The position numbers and the translations under genes were made by a program. Positions 14,899 through 48,020 of a stretch of 64,000 bases of DNA are shown here, piece after piece. Each line of letters begins with the position of its first letter. Within the stretch, counting starts at the first letter, position 1. The DNA lies in assembly GCA_009731375.1 (NCBI GenBank), contig BJOX01000342.1, positions 366,277 to 430,276 of the forward strand. Direction: 5' to 3'. The notes under the pieces were generated by a model. It saw only the letters and a list, made by a program, of their open reading frames with translations. It was not told the origin of the DNA and ran no database searches. Source of the DNA: Paulinella micropora (lineage: Eukaryota; Cercozoa; Imbricatea; Euglyphida).

Positions 14899-17630
14899 TC
14901 ATGAATCAGAGGGAGAGTCCTCCTTTTTAAAGATCTGGTCACGGAACACGATCAAAATCAAGATAGTCAGAGCCACCTGGTAGTGAAGAACACATCATCA
15001 GTTTGAGATACAATTTTGTGCCACAGTTTGTCTTTGCATGTAGACATTTGACTGCGTGGTTGGTGTGTTTGGCGACCTACCAGAAAAGCGGTGGATCCAC
15101 ACAAAATGATTTTCCAGGACTGGCAACACATGCTGCCATCATGCACACATGCATTGATTAGTCAGCCCAGGACTTGTCCCCAAGGCAAAATGCATTTTCC
15201 AACACGCACGTGCATCTTTTTTGCCACAGTGTAGGTCAGTCTGAGGAAGCCTATTATTCCTGAAAGGTGTTGGGAGTAGGGGGTTGAGGGTGTGGGGGGA
15301 GGGGGGAAACGGGAAATTGTGTACCCACACCCACCCACCCAATTTCGGCACCCCTGTTGCAATAAATCGTGGTTTGTGGAACCAGGACTTGGGAGCTCGT
15401 ATTTGCAGGGTGGTAGCCCCAGACTCGTTGTTGATGCTGGTATAGTTTTTTTGGAATTCACGCAAATGTTTGCGTTAGGGGAGTGTCCTGAATGCCAAAT
15501 TTCCTTGTTTTTTTCACCCCATTTTGGCACCCCCTGTCGCACGGTTTGTGGGAATCAGGAGGAGTTGGGAGCATATTTGCAGGGTGGCTAGCCCCAGACT
15601 CGATGTTGATGCTGGTCTAGTTTTTAGGAAATCACGAAAATATTTGGGTTAGGGGAGTGTCCTGCATGCCAAACTGCCTTGTTTTTTTGGGACTACTTGC
15701 CAGTATCTCCTGCGATTGAACATACCCTTTCGAAGGGGAAGGGGGGGGGGGGGGGGGTTTCCCCCNNNNNNNNNNTACGTACTCACAGAAGCCATGTTCA
15801 TCGAACCCATGGCCGTTACCTCCTGCCATTGAACATACCCTGCCGAAGGGGAAAGAGGGGATCTGGGGGCCCCTCCACCCGGGAGCCCAGCCCGGCAATT
15901 GTACGTACTCACCGAAGCCATGATCACCGAAGCCATGGCTTCGATGACCATGGCTTCGGTGATTTTTTTTCTTTTCACTGGAATTTCGGTCTGCTATCTA
16001 CTGTGCATGACCATGGCTTTAGTGACCACATGCTCGAAGCCATGGTCACCGAAGCCATTTTTACCAGGTAGACCGACTTTTTTTTTTTTTTTTTTCCCCT
16101 GAGCAAAGCGAAGCGGGAAGGGGGGGGGGGGGGGGGGGGGGGGGAAGNNNNNNNNNNGCACCGCAAACCATCTTCCAGGTGTTTGCGCAGCCCCTAGTTA
16201 TAATTATTATTATCCCTGAAAGGTGTTGGAGTAGGGTGTGGAGGGAGGGGAAAATTGGAAATTATGTACCCACCCCCAGCCCCCGTATTTCCGCACCCCT
16301 GTCGGGAAAAAAAAAAAAATCATGGCTTGTGCAAACCAGGAGGAGTTGGGAGCTCATATTTGCAGGGTGGCTAGCCCCAGACTCGATGTTGATGCTGGTA
16401 TAATATTTTTGGACTCCACGCAAATATTTGCGTTTGGGGAGTGTCATGAATGCCAAAATTCCTTTTTTTTTTGTTTTTGCCTATTTTCTGCACCTCCTGT
16501 CCCCATAAATCATGGTTTGTGGGAACGACGAGGAGTTGGGAGCTCGCAGGGTGGCTAGCCCCAGACTCGATGTTGATGCTGAATGCCAAAATTCCTTGTT
16601 TTTTCGCAGTACTTGCCGGTACCTCCGGCAATTGAACGTACCTTGTCGATGGGGAAGGGGGTCCGGGGGCCCTCCCCCGGGAACCCAGCCCGGCATTTGT
16701 ACGTCCTCACCGAAGCCATGGTCATCGAAGCCATGGCTGGTACCTCCGGCAATTGAACGTACCCTGTCGAAGGGGAAAGGGGGATCAGCAATTGTTCGTA
16801 CCCAGCCCGGAAATTGTACGTACTCACCGAAGCCATGGGCACCGAAGCATGATCATGATCATCATTACAATTACAGTGAACCCTACGTTTGTTATGTCGA
16901 TGTTCGATGTGGTTGACCGTCTGCGCACAGCCTTGGCTTCTCTTCTGAAAGTTTTTGCGTTGGTATCCAGCAACTTGGCCTTCATTTCCTGTCCAGCCAT
17001 GCACACGCACAAGATGAACCTGCCAGGCTGTCGGGGGAGCAAAGCAGGCATCAGCTCTGCACATAACTGCACAGCTGCACAGCTTTCTGCGGGGGTGGCG
17101 GACCATTGATTCCAGAGTTTCGCCACGATCGAGCGCCATTTCTACACACAGCACCGCACACAGCCCCGCTTGCGCACGCTAGAGCGACGCACAGCACCGC
17201 CCCCGCTGGCAACGACATAACTGACTTCTAGTTTATCTTTGTATGTGCAGGCTTGCCAGGGGAAATAATGAAAGAGAAGGGGAGGGGGGTAGGACAAGGT
17301 GGCAAGGTTGAGAGAGTGGGAGAGGGAGACGCACCCATGTTTTGGTGGGCCAGCACCTTGATCTCATCGACCTTGGTCTGCACCCTGCCACAGCGGCCAC
17401 CGCATACACATGCGCAGCGCCACTGCTAGTCGGCGGAGCTAGATAGAGGTGCAGCTAGGCCTGACAGGTGTTGACCGTGCTGGTTGGAGGAGCTAGACAG
17501 AGCTGTAGCTAGACAGAGGTGGAGCTAGCCATGGCAGGTGTGGAGTGGTGTGGCGCACTGACCGTGCGAGCTTATCGGGCTCGGGCGGCGCCTTCTTCTG
17601 CCCGTTGCCGTCCAGCGCGCCGTACGCCAT
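14899..17630 (-). CDS. Synaptobrevin/VAMP-type R-SNARE, complete six-exon gene
   Basis: Membrane-anchored SNARE of transport vesicles, which pairs with Q-SNAREs to drive fusion. Exons (minus): 17630-17563, 17384-17335, 17141-17104, 16988-16918, 15132-15081, 14976-14899. Every junction keeps phase and the exons total 357 nt, giving 118 residues, the usual length of a brevin VAMP. Order: short Pro/Gly/Lys-rich tail (starts MAYGALDGNG), a SNARE motif beginning VQTKVDEIK with the central-layer Arg in MALDRGETLESM, then LLDTNAKTFRREAKAV, a basic juxtamembrane RRR with Trp (CCQSWK), one transmembrane helix (IILCGSTAFL joined to VALTILILIVF), and a short charged luminal tail ending PSDS. There is no longin domain, so it is not a VAMP7, Ykt6 or Sec22 type. 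The fourth intron (16917-15133) carries R1 repeat copies B and C and two gaps. Divergent orientation from PEX1. Confidence 0.88.
15260..15960 (+). repeat. Dispersed complex repeat R1, copy B
   Basis: Same module order as copy A, starting CCTGAAAGGTGTTGGGAGTAG, with two ATCGTGGTTTGTGG-type units, palindrome-like CGCAAATGTTTGCG, and a CCATGG-rich module (15830-15960). A poly-G run and a ten-N gap (15766-15775) interrupt it. It lies in R-SNARE intron 4, antisense to the gene. Confidence 0.7.
15905..16062. repeat. Inverted repeats built on GAAGCCATGGCTTC
   Basis: Repeated TCACCGAAGCCATG and its complement CATGGCTTCGGTGA surround the 14-bp perfect palindrome GAAGCCATGGCTTC. A second inverted pair occurs at about 16010-16060. 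The arms can form cruciforms or an RNA hairpin in the R-SNARE intron. Confidence 0.75.
16113..16157. other. Poly-G run and 10-N gap
   Basis: A G run of about 23 and AAG, followed by ten N (16148-16157). Artefact-like, inside the R-SNARE intron. Confidence 0.9.
16210..16860 (+). repeat. Dispersed complex repeat R1, copy C
   Basis: Third copy, 250 bp downstream of copy B in the same orientation. It contains CGCAAATATTTGCG, GCTAGCCCCAGACTCGATG, the ACCTCCGGCAATTGAACGTACC module twice, and CACCGAAGCCATGG. The second unit is shortened. Confidence 0.7.
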
Positions 17631-17649
17631 CCCTCCACGCCTAAACACA

Positions 17650-17763
17650 CTACTACTATTACTACTACTACTACTACTACTACTACTTAGTAACTACTAC
17701 TACTCCTACTACTACTACTACCACTACCACTACTACTACTACTACTACTGCTACTAGTACTAG

Positions 17764-17842
<79 letters not shown>

Positions 17843-17857
17843 ACTACTACTACTACT

Positions 17858-17951
<94 letters not shown>

Positions 17952-18301
17952 CATGTATGTATGTGTGTATGTATGCATGTATGTATGTATGTATGTATGT
18001 ATGTATGTATTTATGTATGTATATATTTACGTATGTATGCATGCATGTATGCATGCCTGCATGCATGCATACATGCATGCATGTATGTATGTATGTATGT
18101 ATGTATATGTATGTATATGTATGTATATGTATGTATATTGTATGTATGTATGTAGTATGTACGTTATGTATGTATGTATGTATGTATGTATGTATGTATG
18201 TATGTATGTATGTATGTATGTATGTACGTATGTATGTATGTATGTATGTACGTACGTACGTACGTATGTATGTATGTATGTATGTATGTAGTGTATGTAT
18301 G

Positions 18302-18332
<31 letters not shown>

Positions 18333-18640
18333 GTACGTATGTATGTATGTACATTGTATGTATGTATGTATGTATATGTATGTATGTATGTATCTATGTA
18401 TGTATGTATGTATGTATGTTTTAAGAATGTATGTATGTATGTTATGTATGTTATGTATGTTATGTATGTTATGTATGTTATGTATGTTATGTATGTTACG
18501 TATGTTACGTATGTTACGTATGTTATGTATGTTATGTATGTTATGTATGTTATGTATGTTATGTATGTTATGTATGTTGTGTATGTTATGTGCATATGTA
18601 TGTATGTGTGTATGTATGTATGTATGTAAGAGACATACAC
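17650..18640. repeat. (ACT)n array followed by (TATG)n and TTATGTATG arrays
   Basis: ACT/GCT trinucleotides fill 17650-17951, TATG tetramers 17953-18420, and nine-base TTATGTATG units 18440-18595. It lies just upstream of the R-SNARE start codon region (minus), in the divergent R-SNARE/PEX1 intergenic interval. Confidence 0.95.
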
Positions 18641-19617
18641 CTGTCTTGTTGTCTCTCCCTTATTTATCAAGTTTCGACATGAAATATTAGCTCCTATTTT
18701 TTCCTTGATGAAGAGGAGTACTCTAAGAGGAATAAATTTGGATGCATGTGGTATGTATGCATACATACATACGAATATATTTTGTATGCATGTCTGTATT
18801 CATGTTCGAACATTTTCCGACAATTAAAGACAAGCTGTGATTAAACTCATCCAACATCTCCTTGAAATTCGAAATGATAGACTTCGACAAGTACAAGCTG
18901 CTTCATATACACATACAAAGCCACACTTTTTGAAACCTGCAGGTTCAAAATGTCAATTGCAGCCACTGTTGCCTATTGCTACCAGATCAAATTGTGCATG
19001 GCCCGGCCACTTTAGTAACGGGTAAAACGTGAGGATTGTTGAGATCCAAAAAAGCTCACAGAGCTCAAGGGTAAGAACACAACGAACAACATGCTCTCTT
19101 ATAGTACTTCTTACACAGCCCACACGTGTCATATATCCATCAATGCATTCGGACTTCTTCTGCATACAACATGAGCACGCTCATACTACGTAGGACTGTA
19201 TATACATTACATACCTACTTCACGCAGTCTACGAGATGATATACGTGAAACGCATATATATAGCATACATCTCACACAACATGCACGTTACATACACGCG
19301 TTACATAACATACGTACTTACATACAAACATGACATAACTCATGGATACATGACATTATACGTAAATTAATGGCCATAAAGTACCTGTAGGACATAGTCT
19401 ACATACTTAAATGCTACAGTAGCATTTCATACATTTTTACATACATTGTATACATAACATACACAGGCATAAATTGCATTCATTACATCAACACATTCAT
19501 CACATTCATCACATATTCCATGAAATACATGTGTACATACATTACATATTTACACTTTATCAAACATGTATGTATGTGTATGTATGTATTATGTGTGTGT
19601 ATGTATGTTTGTATGTT
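18641..19617. other. Intergenic sequence, no gene seen
   Basis: Unique AT-rich sequence with scattered CATACA words. I find no frame with splice support. Confidence 0.5.
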
Positions 19618-20515
19618 TTAAGATTGAGTGACTCACATAGTCCTCCCACCCTCTACGAGAACAACACACGCAGCTTACACTTCTCAGTTGTGCCCATGTG
19701 TATCATATGAAATACCTGTTTGTTGGAACGAGGCGTGAATTAGACTCGTGAATTTCCGAGATGTGGTTAGAATAGATGCGGGCAAGGGTATGTAGGCATG
19801 GACAGATGTGTAGAGGCAACGGAATATAAGGGAGAGATGAATAAAAATGGGAGTGATGGGCAGGAGAGATACTACCTTTTGAAATTGGGATCGCCATATT
19901 GCCAAGCGTACCGAGAAGAGAAGGACCGATCCAAATTGCATAGAGCACATACCAGACAACACAGCCACTCCATAAGTGCATTATCCTTACGGACATGTGA
20001 GAAAAAGAAAAGATGTGTTGTATGTATGTATGTATGTATGTATGTATGTATGTATGTATGTATGTATGTATGTACGTAACGTACGTATGTACGTACGTAC
20101 TTACGTACTTACGTACGTACGTATGTATGTATGTATGTATGTATGTATGTATGTATGTACGTATGTATGTATCTATGTATCTGTGTTTTAAGATGGAGAG
20201 ACTCACATAGTCCTCCCGCCCTCTACGAGAAAAACACACTCAGCTTACGCGCTCTCAAGTTGTGCACATGTGGATCATATGAAATACCTGTTTGTTGGAG
20301 CGAAGCGTGAAATTGGTGCGTGAATTTCCGAGATTTTTATAGAATAGGTGTAGGCATGCAAGGAAGGATAGGAGTGTAGAAAGAAAGTGGAGAGAGCGAG
20401 AAAAAAAAGTGAAAAGGGTGGGCAGGAGAGAGACTACCTTTTGAATTGGTGATAACCATATTTCGCCAAGCATGTGCCGAGAGGAGAAATCGAATTGCAT
20501 AAAGCAAACATCGGA
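19618..20515 (+). repeat. Duplicated 0.34-kb unit embedded in TATG arrays
   Basis: Copies at 19618-19966 and 20189-20515 share TTTTAAGATxGAGxGACTCACATAGTCCTCCC, GATCATATGAAATACCTGTT and GTGAATTTCCGAGAT-like blocks at roughly 80% by eye. TATG/TACG arrays precede each copy and follow the second. The duplication therefore included array sequence. No coding potential. Confidence 0.75.
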
Positions 20516-20579
20516 CGTATGTATGTATGTATGTATGTATGTATGTATGTATGATTATGTGCATGTGTATGTATGTATG

Positions 20580-20615
<36 letters not shown>

Positions 20616-22051
20616 TGTATGTATGTATGTATGTATTATGTATGTATGTAGTATGTATGAATGTACGTACGTACGTACGTACGTACGTATGTATGTATGT
20701 ATGTATGTATGTATTTATGCATGCATGCATATACGTATATATGTATGTATGTATGTATGTATATAATGTATGTCTGTATGTATGTACGTACGTACGTACG
20801 CGTACGTTCGCGTACGTACGTATGTACGTATGTATGTATGCATGTATGTATGTATGTATGTATGCATGCATGCATGCATGTATGTATGTATGTATGTATG
20901 TTATGTATGTTATGTATGTTATGTATGTTATGTATTTTATGCATGTTATGTATGTCATGTATGTTATGCATGTATGTTATGTATGTATGTTATGTATGTT
21001 ATGTATGTATGTATGTATGTATGTATGCATGCATGTATGTATGTATGTATATGTATGTATGTATATGTATGTATGCATATGTATATATGTGTGTATGTAT
21101 GTATGTGTGTGTATGTATGTATGTGTGTGTATGTATGTATGTGTATGTATGTATGTGTTTGTATGTATGTATGTATGTATGTATGTATGTTATGTATGTA
21201 TTTATGTTACTTATATCATGTATGTTATCTATGTTATCTATGTTATCTATGTTATCTATGTTATCTATGTTATCTATGTTATGTACGTATGTATGTATGT
21301 ATGTATGTATGTATGTAGCATGCATGCATGCATGTATGTATGTATGTATGTATGTATGTATGTATGTATTTATGTATTTATGTATGTATGTATGTATGTG
21401 TGTATGTATGTACGTACGTATGTAATGTATGTAATGTATGTATGTAGTGTATGTGTGTAATGTATGTATGTATGTATGTATGTATGTATGTATGTATGTA
21501 TGTATGTATGCATGTATGTATGTATGTATGTATGTATGTATGTATGTACGTATGTATGTACGTATGTATGTACGTATGTATGTACGTATCTATGTGTACG
21601 TACGTACCGTACGTACGTACGTATGTATGTACGTACCGTAAGTACGTACCGTACGTATGTATGTATGTATGTATGTATGTATGTACGTAGCGTACATACG
21701 TACGTATGTATGTCATGTATGTATGTTATGTATGTATTTATGCATGTATGCATGTATGTATGTATTATGCATGTATGTATGTATGTATGTATGTATGTAT
21801 GTATGTATGTATGTATGTATGCATGCATGTATGTATGTATGTGTGTAATTTATGTGTGTAATTTATGTGTGTAATGTATGTATGTATGTATTTATTTATT
21901 TATTTATGTATGTATGTATGTATGTTTTTTGTATATATGTATGTATGTAATGTATGTAATGTATGTATGTATGTACGTATGTATGTACGTATGTATGTAC
22001 GTACGTACCCTACCGTACCTTTGTTTGTATGTATTTATGTATTTATGTATG

Positions 22052-22085
<34 letters not shown>

Positions 22086-22258
22086 TGTACGTACGTACGT
22101 ATGTACGTACGTACATACGTACGTACGTATGTATGTATGTATGTATGTATGTATGCATGTATGTATGTATGTATGTATTCTGCATGCATGTCATGTATGT
22201 CATGTATGTCATGTATGCCATGTATGCTATGTATATCTGTATGTCTGTATGTCTTTAC
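20516..22258. repeat. 1.7-kb (TATG)n array with TACG, TTATG and TTATC variants
   Basis: Blocks of TATG, self-complementary TACGTACG, CATGCATG, TTATGTATG and TTATCTATG. It ends about 50 bp before the PEX1 start codon region. Translations are periodic Met-Tyr-Val-Cys and not genes. Confidence 0.95.
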
Positions 22259-22311
22259 GTATGTATGTGCGCATGCACGTTTGCAGCTGTGCTGTGCGTG
22301 TTGTGGTGCAG

Positions 22312-44249
<21,938 letters not shown>

Positions 44250-44611
44250 GTGCATACAATCACGACAGGAAAAACACAATGTTACTTCCTTTGACTTTAC
44301 TTATGATAACATTATATTTATTATATGCATTATACAGTATTAGATTGTGTTATATGACGTCATATTTGTATAACATTGATTTGTATTTTATGTTATATTA
44401 CAATATTATATGATAAAACATTTTCTTGGTTGCAAGTCTGTCGTCGGCATCCTTTTTCTTGATGTAATTGTTTATGGTGATGTGGTTGACGTTGCGCTGT
44501 GGTGTTTGAAAGGTAAGAAGGCTCGTGATCCTGAGTTCGATCCGCGAGCACCGCAAAGACAAACGGTGGCCTGAGCACGGATGCCTTCCTCCTCCACTTG
44601 TTTGTCCCTCC

Positions 44612-44694
<83 letters not shown>

Positions 44695-45794
44695 TGTAGT
44701 AGTAGGTAGTGGTTCAACACAGCCGATGAGGTCCCTTCGGAAACTGTGATGACACTGACTGTCTTTGCACTGCAGCTTTGATACCAATATGAGTTGCTGT
44801 TGAAACTGCAGCTTTCATACTTAGCGACAAACTTTTTGTGAGTTGCTGATAAAGCTGCAGCTCTGATGATTCAGCGACGAACTTTCGAGAGTGGGAGACA
44901 AATCCCTTCATGGCATGTTTTTAAATTTGTCAGTAGTTCAGAGATAGCTTATGTTGGTAGTACTAAACCTGGCACCTAGTAGTATACGTGAATTCTTGCA
45001 TGAGCACAGCCTGAGCAATAATTTATTGAATTTGTAGAAAACAAATTATAGTTACTTTACTACCGGTACAATTTAATAGTAATGTTTTTCGACTTTCCCA
45101 TTCCAACTTTCCCAGTCCCACCCTCCCTGGGGTTAGGTGGTTAGTTGTCGATGGTGTTAAGTTTGGGTGTGTTACTAGTAATGTTTTCTGAGATAAATTC
45201 TGAAACTGCTGCATTTATTGACCGCCGTGAAGACCTTTAAGCCCGTGTTCCGAGAACCAAGAGAGGAAGACTTGCCAAGTTTGGGCAGAGACGCAGACGA
45301 GAACGTCGACACGCAGAACCTTACCTCAGGCAGGTATGCTAGCACTGACTCGGAGAGACCTAGACCGTCATCTGCCGGGGAACAAGACTTAAACATATGT
45401 TTTTTAAAATCATTTTAAGCGTTGGTAAAACTGATGCACTTTTTACGTAACGAGTTTCAAGTTTAACATTTTTTTGTTCTGCTTTTTTATTAGAAAGCTG
45501 GAATGTTGAATTTCCGTGTGGAAGAATAATAAAAAAAATTACTTTTGAATTTGAATTCAAATTTAAGTGTTAACGGCAAAATGGTCCGGAAATGAAAAAT
45601 ATTAAGGGGAGAAAAAGTGACAAGTGTATTTTTTTATTGTGGTGGACGGTAATATAGGTGTTGATCTTTGGTAATTGACAATCATGATTTTTTTGAAAGC
45701 AATAAATGCCTTTTATACAGAAAGAGCCCCATTTTTGTAGCTTTTTCACTATTTTTTAGAAAAAAATCCCGGGAACTCGATCATTTTTTGTGGT
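44250..45794. other. Region after PEX1, with AGT array and an unassigned coding-like stretch
   Basis: AGT trinucleotides occupy 44615-44704. At 45239-45342 a plus-strand frame (PVFREPREEDLPSLGRDADE, then NVDTQNLTSG) ends at a good GT donor (gtatgc) and looks like real coding sequence, but I cannot assign it to PEX1 or to the gene at 59.9 kb. The rest is AT-rich and shows nothing recognisable. Confidence 0.4.
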
Positions 45795-47035
45795 GGGTGT
45801 CGGGCCGGCCAACCTAGGAAAAAGCTGGCAGAGGGGAGGGTTCCCTGAGTGCATTAAATATCTTTTAGCACAAAGCATATCATAGGTATCTAAATATATA
45901 GACAGCAACCTTGAGTGTTTTTCAACACTTGTACAAAATATTTCTTGATACTTTTATTTGTAGGCTACAACGTGACCAGCTAGGCCCTGAGAAACTTGAC
46001 CCCTTATTTTTTCCTTGTCAAAACATGAAAATCTCATATTTCGTAGCTTGAGTATTATTTCTTGCACAGGTGAATAGGTGAATTGTTTTTTGTATTATCA
46101 TTAAACGTATTTCTCCAACTTTATGTAATTTGTAAATGTCTGTGGAAGGCAAAAACTCAAAATCACAAAACCAGCATTTTTCTGGTTTTGGGGACACATG
46201 CATCTTAGTATTCATCAGTTTTTAAGAATTTTAAGTATTGGAATCGTCTTTCACAACCATAAACTAAAGCTCCACCAAAGGATTTTTGTTCATTTTGCCT
46301 AGAAGCTACAAACCAAAAAGTGGGTTTCACAACTTCACCTGTCTGACCTACACATGCCTGTACATTTTTTCCTGGACCTTTCTCCTTCAGTTTTTTTAGT
46401 GTAATCATGTCTCACTGACATATACTTACGATAGATACAAAAATATTGAAATAGAGAGTCTGCTTCACTCCTGGAGGCAGGCAAGTCCAAGATGTCGGAA
46501 TGTCAAAAAGGTTTTGATCAGTTTTCTTCTGGGTTTCATGTTTTTTTCAACAAAAACTACGTAGATTTGAAGGTACAGTGTTTTAGGACTCCCCAACCTA
46601 TTTAGGAGCTGTAGGACCGTCAATTGTTTTAGAAATGAATTTTTATTTGCTTGTTCAGCTGCCCCTAAGGGACTGTTTTCCGGCCGACTCTGTGTGTCTC
46701 AGAGATGTTGAAATTTTCTCACTTGAAATTCCATCAAATTATTTATCGAGATGCATTGTATAACGTTCAATAGTTCAAAAGCTAAGAAAATAACAAGCAA
46801 AAACAGATTCTTTAATCATAATCGTGGTTGCAAACCATTTTTTCACCACACTTGAATAAGCAAAAAAATTACGGCCCGACCTGTCTTTTTGTCAAAGTTT
46901 CCGAAAATTTTTCCACAAGAAATGGTGACTTTTTTACAACTTCAAATGCTTCGTTTGTCAAAACTACTCATTTAAAAACGATTGCAGATTCTGAATCAGG
47001 GTGATCTGAAGAATTTGACTGTCTATGTTTTATTA
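45795..47035. repeat. Left inverted terminal repeat of the gypsy-like element
   Basis: About 1.2 kb that matches the reverse complement of 57720-58660 with moderate divergence. Shared words include GGCCGGCCAACCTAGG(A)AAAA, CATCTTAGTATTCATCAG, AAAGCTCCACCAAAGGATTT, GTCTGACCTACACATGCCTG and GGTTGCAAACCATTTTTTCACC. It has about 350 bp (45840-46195) absent from the right copy. It abuts the truncated integrase. Confidence 0.75.
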
Positions 47036-47253
47036 TTTTTAAACCTGCACTTAACTTTGTTTTTGATGTTATAAATTACATATGGATGTAGGCCCACCGG
47101 TTGAGGGATGAGCACCACTGTTTCTGCCGCGGACGTGGAGATGCACGGGATAAACTGGAGGAATCCCGATAAGAGATCGACAATAGTCAGGATGTACTGA
47201 GAGACGACGCAGGGGATGCCAAGTCCATGATACATGAAGCAGGAATAGGACAT
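47023..47253 (-). pseudogene. Integrase catalytic-core fragment
   Basis: The frame contains QYILTIVDLLSGFLQFIP followed by SAAETVV, the beta strand with the first catalytic Asp and the next helix of retroviral-type integrases (rve fold). It ends within about 60 bp of the inverted repeat, so the second Asp and the Glu are absent. Non-functional as it stands. Confidence 0.7.
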
Positions 47254-47319
47254 TTATCATGGTCGAGACCGATGCACTGTCCTTGATGTGTCCACGTGAG
47301 CGAGGAGTAGCGGCCGTGG

Positions 47320-48020
47320 TTAAGGGTCAGGCGGGCATGAGTCGCGGAGGGCGGCGAGGACGTCAATGTGCATGATATCCGTACCGTCGGTGCGGACCAG
47401 ACGTAGCTCTCCTTCGGATGAAAGGGACGAGCGTCGGCACTTTAGCGTGGTTCTGCATAAGATGGGCGTAGTTGATAAGAGGGCGGCGCAGCTCTTCTGG
47501 GACATAAACCTTGACGGAAGACTGTTCGGGGTCGATGGTGACAGTGATGCCTTGTCGGAGGGTCAGATCGGTGGAGCCGGCAGAGACGGAAGTAGTGCCG
47601 TCAGTCCAGAGAGGGTCAGTGAGATCGTCTTGTCGTTGCGCGTTGATGATCTGCTGGCGGGTGACGCGCTGCGCGTGTGATGTTGCGACAAGAGGATAGA
47701 TGTAATGTTGCTGCATACCAAGTCCGTGGACGAGCCAGACAAGGTTGTCGTCGAGGAACAAGATATTACGGCACTGTTCGACGATCTTCTGTGGAAGGGT
47801 GTCATCGGGGAAGCAGTGGACTAAGTCCTGAGGCATGAGCAGGGCGAATGGTTTGCGGAGATCAAACATATCGCGAGTAACCATCGGGGAGCGTTCAGCA
47901 GAGGAAATGACAATGGCCAAGTCCATGGGGCTGAATGCTGCGTCGAGTGGGGCCGCCGCGGAGGATCCGACAAGAGAGAGACTTGAAACGGGTATCCAGG
48001 GCCGCGTGCGTACCTTAGAC
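47320..48020 (-). pseudogene. RNase H-integrase linker and integrase N-terminal region
   Basis: A 187-codon frame (47926-47363) includes VPEELRRPLINYAHLMQNHA, similar to the His-His half of the integrase zinc-binding motif. A shifted frame (to 47320) carries DVLAALRDSCPPD, where the Cys half is expected. The split between frames shows a frameshift. Its place between RNase H and the core fits the Ty3/gypsy order. Confidence 0.55.

Noticed and set aside
44250-44413. Read-through C-terminus of PEX1 after 44249
   Set aside because: The continuing frame becomes an AT-rich run of Leu, Tyr and Ile from low-complexity intergenic DNA. A GT donor at 44250 and an unseen last exon are more likely.
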